NCBI RefSeq assembly: GCF_000802225.1
Contig: NZ_JTDI01000005.1
Span: 310,001 to 374,000 of the forward strand
Direction of reading: 5' to 3'
Origin: Novosphingobium malaysiense
GTDB taxonomy: Bacteria > Pseudomonadota > Alphaproteobacteria > Sphingomonadales > Sphingomonadaceae
DNA: 64,000 nucleotides
Made by a program: the position numbers and the translations under genes. The notes below the pieces were generated by a model. That model ran no database searches. It had not been told where the DNA came from and saw only the letters and a program-made list of their open reading frames with translations. Below, one piece after another: positions 60,352 through 64,000 of this stretch; the stretch's first letter is position 1, and every line of letters starts with the position of its first letter.

Positions 60352-60537
60352 TCGATCTGCAGCCTTCTTCTGCGCCGCGACGCGGAAACACCAGGATAGC
60401 ATCTGCCATATGTTAAGCCTTGATCATTGCGGAGGATCGCCGGACAGGGGGCGCATGGTCTTGCCGCGAATCAATTGCTGGACGTTCCGTGCTCACACTG
60501 GCGCACACGGTGCGCTGCGCTTGAAAGCCATGGTTTG

Positions 60538-60750
60538 ATGGCGTCGCACCATCCTACCTATCGCCGCCTTACTGGCCTGCTGCGCCTCAACGGCCGCAGC
60601 GCCGTTCTCGAAACGGGCGATGGGGAATTGATCTTCCTCGTTTCCGAGGACGATCTTGCCCCATTCCATGAACAACAAGTTGTCGCCGAGGGCCAGATGG
60701 CCGGACCAGACCGCCTCACATTGACCTGGATCGCTTCAGCTTCAGCCTGA
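60538..60750 (+). CDS. Small DUF5818-like protein
   Basis: This 70-residue protein starts at ATG 60538 (MASHHPTYRRLTGLLRLNGR). The segment SAVLETGDGELIFLVSEDDL, followed by VVAEGQMAGPDRLTLTWI, resembles DUF5818, a small beta-rich family of unknown role often found on plasmids of alphaproteobacteria. No strong ribosome site is visible, so the start is approximate. Confidence 0.5.
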   Translation: MASHHPTYRRLTGLLRLNGRSAVLETGDGELIFLVSEDDLAPFHEQQVVAEGQMAGPDRLTLTWIASASA

Positions 60751-60834
60751 CCTCGACATGCACCGTGTGATTGGAAACTGAGGTGCGGTGATTCGGAACG
60801 CGACCGGATAGCCCCTTCATCCCCAAGGCGCCGA

Positions 60835-61026
60835 TCAGTTCCGCTTACGCCGCGAACCGGTAGTGCGCTCAAGTTCGGCCGCGGAAACTTCCAGATCCAC
60901 AGCGAGCTGGGTGAGAGCACGCGCCGCCCCCAGTCGCATCATGCCGTCGCCATGCATGCCCGAGCACTCGCGCGCTGCACGCTTGCGGGCAAGGTCCGCG
61001 ACGGTGCGAAGCGTTTCCGAGTCCAT
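60835..61026 (-). CDS. Small hypothetical protein
   Basis: This frame of about 63 residues reads MDSETLRTVADLARKRAARE and AARALTQLAVDLEVSAAELE on the minus strand, with helical character. No family is recognised, and the ribosome site is weak. It may be a small plasmid regulator or a chance frame. It lies opposite the plus-strand genes, and 61027-61220 between it and the DUF736 gene is non-coding. Confidence 0.4.
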   Translation of the reverse strand: MDSETLRTVADLARKRAARECSGMHGDGMMRLGAARALTQLAVDLEVSAAELERTTGSRRKRN

Positions 61027-61220
61027 CGCCCAAGAATACCCCTGAAATGAGGAGCGGGCCAGTCCGCACAGGTTGGCTGACGGCGTACCGCGGGAGGCGA
61101 GGGCGTTGCGCCCGGCCACGCGGGGGCGAGGCCGCGCGGGCGGGATACAGAGGAGAGGAGGTCCGAAGAGGGTGTCGCGAAGAAATGGTTCGAGAGCGAC
61201 ATCATCAAGGAGTGAAGATC

Positions 61221-61682
61221 ATGAACATTGGAGAAATCCGCAGCGTCAATGGCCGCCTCACTGGCTCCATCGCCACCCGCACCATCGACCTGCCACGTAT
61301 CGGTTTGCGCAAGGTCGAGAGCATGAGCGACCGCGCGCCCGCCTACGAAATCCTGGCGCTTAACGTCGCCCGGCGCTGGGTGCAGATCGGAGCGTTGTGG
61401 GAGGCTTTCTCGAAGAAGACCGGGGAAGCCTTCCTTGCCGGATCGGTCGATGATCCGGGCCTTCCCGAACCGCTGCCCGTCGCGCTCTTCCCGACCGAAG
61501 ACGGCGGCTACACCATCGCCTGGCGGCGCGAGACCATGCGGTCCGAGTTTGCCGGTGGCTTCGGCGGGATGCAGCGCTCCTACGACGAGCGTGGGCAGGA
61601 AGGCTTCGGCGGCAGCACCGCAGGAGCCGATGGCGCACTGATGGGCGCGGGCGCCGATGAGGGCGACGAACCGCTGTTCTGA
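61221..61682 (+). CDS. DUF736 family protein
   Basis: This 153-residue protein starts MNIGEIRSVNGRLTGSIATR after AAGGAG and contains the DUF736 marks RKVESMSDRAPAYEIL and WVQIGALWEAFSKKTG. The family occurs on plasmids and integrative elements of alphaproteobacteria and is often linked to single-strand DNA transfer functions, but no activity is established. A C-terminal Gly-rich tail (GFGGMQRSYDERGQEGFGGS) is unusual. A terminator follows. Confidence 0.85.
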   Translation: MNIGEIRSVNGRLTGSIATRTIDLPRIGLRKVESMSDRAPAYEILALNVARRWVQIGALWEAFSKKTGEAFLAGSVDDPGLPEPLPVALFPTEDGGYTIAWRRETMRSEFAGGFGGMQRSYDERGQEGFGGSTAGADGALMGAGADEGDEPLF

Positions 61683-61705
61683 TCCTGCACGAGCAGCACC
61701 TTGCG

Positions 61706-61742
61706 AAGGCCGGGGGCGCAATCAGCGCCTCCGGCCTTTTCT
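61706..61742 (+). terminator. Rho-independent terminator after the DUF736 gene
   Basis: AAGGCCGG/GGCGC (61706-61718) pairs with GCGCC/CCGGCCTT (61725-61738) with one bulge, followed by TTCTTG. It lies about 23 bases after the stop. Confidence 0.8.
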
Positions 61743-61775
61743 TGTCCAGATCCCGAAATGTGAAAGGCCTTCGCC

Positions 61776-62774
61776 ATGACCAGCACCAACCTCACGCGCA
61801 GCGTCGATCGCTTCGCCGACCTCAAGACCCTCTACGCCGAGATGACCGCTACTCCGGAATTCCAGGCGGCATTCGGCGATCCGCTTTCCGTCTCCATCAC
61901 ACAGCCCGGCGAGGAACCGGGTGAACATGACATGCCGGAACCCTTCGAGGCGCAGGCTGAATGCGGCGGTGTAATCGCCGCGATCTTCGACCTGTTCACC
62001 GGCACACGGCTCGAACCGCTTGGCGCCGAAATCGCTTGGGGCTTCGTCAACAGCTTCCACTTCGTCGCCGGAAAGCTGGAACGGCGCGAGGACGCCATCG
62101 CGCTCGAACTGGGCGATCTGGCGCGCCATCCCGACATGAGCGAGGTCTACAACAACGAGCTCGAAGAAAAGCAGTTCCTGTGTCAGTCGCTCGCCGAGCA
62201 GCGCGCCGCGATCGAATGCATGCGCGACTATGCTGCCGAGATGTACCGCGTGCAGTCGGGCTGGCCATGGTCCCCGGCGCGCGGCAGCAAGGCCTCCTCG
62301 GCCTCGTCCGCCAGCCAGATCGCGGCACTCGATTTCTTGCGCGCCCGCGAATTGGCCGCGCGCGAGAAGCACAGTCCCAGGGGACCTGTCGTGGTGTTCT
62401 CTGGCCCAGCCCAATGGCACGACTGGGAGACGCTGTGGGCGCGGCTCGACGAGATCAAGGCGCGGGTACCGCACATGACGCTGGTGACGACCGGGCAGCG
62501 CAAGGGCGCCGATGCGATCGCGGCGGCCTGGGCTGCGCGGCCGGAGAACAGCGTGCCGCTCGTCGCCTATGGTCTCTACGGCTCGGGGCGCAAGACGGCC
62601 TTTACCCGCAACCGCAAGCTTGCTGAATTGAAGCCGGTCGAAGCGCTACTGTGCGAAGGATCGGGCCTGCAGGCGAACCTCTATCAGGTTCTGCGCGAGG
62701 CCAATGTTCCGATCCATGCCTTCCGCAAGGCGGACCAGATCGCTGACACCGCTGTCCCGCGTATGCGGGCGTGA
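61776..62774 (+). CDS. Plasmid protein with DUF2493 (SLOG-like) C-terminal domain
   Basis: This 332-residue protein starts MTSTNLTRSVDRFADLKTLY. Its N-terminal half (EAQAECGGVIAAIFDLFTGT, EEKQFLCQSLAEQRAAIECM) is shared with the next-but-one gene at 63496. The C-terminal half (VVVFSGPAQWHDWETLWARL, LVTTGQRKGADAIAAAWAAR, YGSGRKTAFTRNRKLAEL) is a DUF2493 Rossmann-like domain of the SLOG superfamily, which binds nucleotides or their derivatives. The family is typical of plasmids; its role is unknown. A defence or nucleotide-sensing role is possible. Confidence 0.78.
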   Translation: MTSTNLTRSVDRFADLKTLYAEMTATPEFQAAFGDPLSVSITQPGEEPGEHDMPEPFEAQAECGGVIAAIFDLFTGTRLEPLGAEIAWGFVNSFHFVAGKLERREDAIALELGDLARHPDMSEVYNNELEEKQFLCQSLAEQRAAIECMRDYAAEMYRVQSGWPWSPARGSKASSASSASQIAALDFLRARELAAREKHSPRGPVVVFSGPAQWHDWETLWARLDEIKARVPHMTLVTTGQRKGADAIAAAWAARPENSVPLVAYGLYGSGRKTAFTRNRKLAELKPVEALLCEGSGLQANLYQVLREANVPIHAFRKADQIADTAVPRMRA

Positions 62775-62842
62775 AGTCGGCCTGATCATCCGGGGCAGGG
62801 CCTTTGTTCTGCCCAATCATATTCCCATGACAGGAGGTTCGC

Positions 62843-63085
62843 ATGGCAATCCCTGAACCCTATCGCCGCAATTTCCAAACGCTGCTTCGCGCCGCGGCCG
62901 ATGGCAATCTCGCACTCCTGGAGTGCACCGATGCCCGGACCGGTGTGCCCCGCTACGTCGTCACGGCCGTGGGCCGCGACGAAGGCGATTACGTCATGAC
63001 TCCGTTTGGACATCTCTGCGATGGGAACCCTTTCGAGGACTATATTCCGCCCGATCCAGGCGATGGGGTACAGCCGCGCGCGTGA
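62843..63085 (+). CDS. Small DUF6117-like protein
   Basis: This 80-residue protein reads MAIPEPYRRNFQTLLRAAAD, then ALLECTDARTGVPRYVVTAV, and FGHLCDGNPFEDYIPPDPGD. The ATG at 62843 has a strong CAGGAGG site. It resembles the DUF6117 family found on sphingomonad plasmids. No function is known. It sits between the two related SLOG/DUF2493-neighbour genes. Confidence 0.72.
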   Translation: MAIPEPYRRNFQTLLRAAADGNLALLECTDARTGVPRYVVTAVGRDEGDYVMTPFGHLCDGNPFEDYIPPDPGDGVQPRA

Positions 63086-63495
63086 CGACACCGGCGTAGA
63101 CATAATTCGTCCGCGCGACTGAACCGGACAATTCGGGCTGGCCGCACTCCTCGCGCGCCAGCCCACTTTTGTGCTGCCGGGGAATTCACACCTTCCGCTG
63201 ATCCCTCCGTCAAAGATGCAACCATTTGCTGTCAAAAGCCCCGTCATGGGCATCGAGCCCATGCCAAGGCTCGGGCGTATGGGGCAGGCGCCCGTGTATT
63301 ATTCTCTCTTCCAACAAGTCCAAGTATGGCACGGGGTCAGCCCCGGCCTCAAGGATCGACGGCCCCTCCAATTTGCTGCGCAAATCGGTTCCTCCGTCGC
63401 CCGCTTCGCGGCCGGGCTGCGCCCGGTCCTTGACCCCGGCGCTCGCAGCCCGTGCAGGAGGGGAAGCCTCTTTTCCTAGTTTCAAGGAGGCTACG
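63086..63495 (+). promoter_or_regulatory. 410-bp gap with a terminator and a G-rich leader
   Basis: No gene is supported. A hairpin GGGCTGGC (63135-63142) with GCCAGCCC (63157-63164), followed by ACTTTT, should terminate the upstream transcript. Another small palindrome, ATGGGC/GCCCAT, lies near 63245. GCAGGAGGGGAAGCC (63455-63469), shortly before the next start, fits the purine-rich leaders seen at other backbone genes. Confidence 0.5.
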
Positions 63496-64000
63496 ATGAA
63501 CACCAAGCGCACCATTCGCGACTTTTCCGAAATCGCCGATCTCATCGCCGCGGAAACTCTGACACCGGCCGATGGCTTCTCCACCGCTTTCGAAACCGGG
63601 CTCGATGAGAGCCGAATGGGCGTCGCCGAGGAGGAACTGACCTGCGACATGCCGGATGCCATGCAGGCCCAGCTCGCCACCGAGATGCTGGTCGCCACGC
63701 TCTTCGACGTGCTGCGCGATACCCGCATCGAAAGCCTTGCGCCGCGTCTCGCCTGGGGGATCGTCAACTCCTTCCACAAGGTGGCCGAGCAGCTCGATGG
63801 CGAAGCCGACCGGGCCGCGATGAAGGTTCGCGATCTCGCCCGCGATGCCGACGGCAGCGAGGTGCTCATGGGTGAACTCGAGGAAGCGCAGGTGCTCTGC
63901 CAGTCGCTTGACGAAGCGCGCGAGGCGGTGGCCTGCATGCGCGATCACGCTGCGGCAACCTACCTTGCCGAAAGCGGGCGGCCATGGTGCTCCCCGAGGG
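63496..64000 (+). CDS. Paralogue of the 61776 gene, cut by the window end
   Basis: The frame from ATG 63496 (after AAGGAGG) stays open to the window end, giving 168 residues so far. It begins MNTKRTIRDFSEIADLIAAE and includes ATEMLVATLFDVLRDTRIES and LCQSLDEAREAVACMRDHAA, which align with the N-terminal half of the gene at 61776 (LCQSLAEQRAAIECMRDYAA). A DUF2493 C-terminal half would be expected beyond the window. The two genes are tandem paralogues flanking a DUF6117-like gene. Confidence 0.8.
   Translation, partial: MNTKRTIRDFSEIADLIAAETLTPADGFSTAFETGLDESRMGVAEEELTCDMPDAMQAQLATEMLVATLFDVLRDTRIESLAPRLAWGIVNSFHKVAEQLDGEADRAAMKVRDLARDADGSEVLMGELEEAQVLCQSLDEAREAVACMRDHAAATYLAESGRPWCSPR

Noticed and set aside
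63171..63479. 102-residue frame before the last gene
   Set aside because: Low-complexity, no family match, and overlaps the terminator/leader region; long frames are common by chance in high-GC DNA

Overview
High-GC alphaproteobacterial DNA, most likely from a large plasmid or integrated element of a sphingomonad (Novosphingobium/Sphingobium type). The reasons are a TonB receptor placed among aromatic and ester catabolism genes, and a backbone of genes typical of sphingomonad megaplasmids (MucR, CHC2/Toprim primase-like, ParB-like, strawberry-notch helicase, DUF932, DUF736, DUF2493, VapBC). This assignment is inference from gene content. No rRNA, tRNA, CRISPR array or transposase was seen.

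Catabolic part (1-46134). At the left edge an HpcH/HpaI aldolase and a cut-off IclR regulator run leftward. A plus-strand cluster (1439-11365) encodes a luciferase-like flavin monooxygenase, SMP-30 lactonase, SnoaL-like protein, Ohr peroxidase, split transketolase, ABM monooxygenase, amidohydrolase, VOC protein and a phosphofructokinase homologue. A minus-strand operon (15835-11439) encodes an SDR, both CoA-transferase subunits, an acyl-CoA dehydrogenase and a sugar-kinase-like phosphotransferase. This is a split ACAD10/11 or Lva-type arrangement for 4-hydroxyacyl-CoA breakdown. Next come an MFS transporter, a TonB receptor, an esterase, a tannase-family hydrolase, an aldehyde dehydrogenase and a UGSC-family protein with its 444-residue partner, ending at a strong bidirectional terminator (26957-26994). 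On the minus strand (32979-27003) lie the lower meta-cleavage genes (hydratase, acylating acetaldehyde dehydrogenase, 4-hydroxy-2-oxovalerate aldolase), another aldehyde dehydrogenase and a carboxylesterase-like protein. They are divergent from an IclR regulator. Two tandem paralogues of unknown family, a CMD-like protein and a SnoaL-like protein follow. The last plus-strand operon (37246-46134) encodes a second tannase-family hydrolase, a SnoaL-like protein, an amidase homologue lacking its catalytic lysine, a flavin reductase, a cupin, a KstD-like flavoprotein, a LigB/LigA-type extradiol dioxygenase, a lipocalin-like protein and a C-C bond hydrolase.

Together the genes suggest import of an ester- or lactone-bearing (hydro)aromatic compound, hydrolysis by several esterases, desaturation or oxygenation by flavoproteins, ring opening by LigAB and cleavage by the C-C hydrolase. 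The dienoate would go to pyruvate and acetyl-CoA, and the acid fragment could pass through the CoA-transferase/kinase/ACAD module. The substrate is not identifiable from sequence. A short motif (CKCATATGNRAT) recurs in four intergenic regions next to these operons.

Backbone part (46135-64000). The junction is marked by a 100-bp remnant of a mucR 3' end (46142-46241), 87% identical to the intact mucR tail at 47521-47620. After mucR come the primase-like, ParB-like and strawberry-notch genes, several small plasmid families, vapBC with a parD remnant beside it, and two related genes at the right edge, the second cut by the window end. Purine-rich leaders resembling one another precede several backbone genes.
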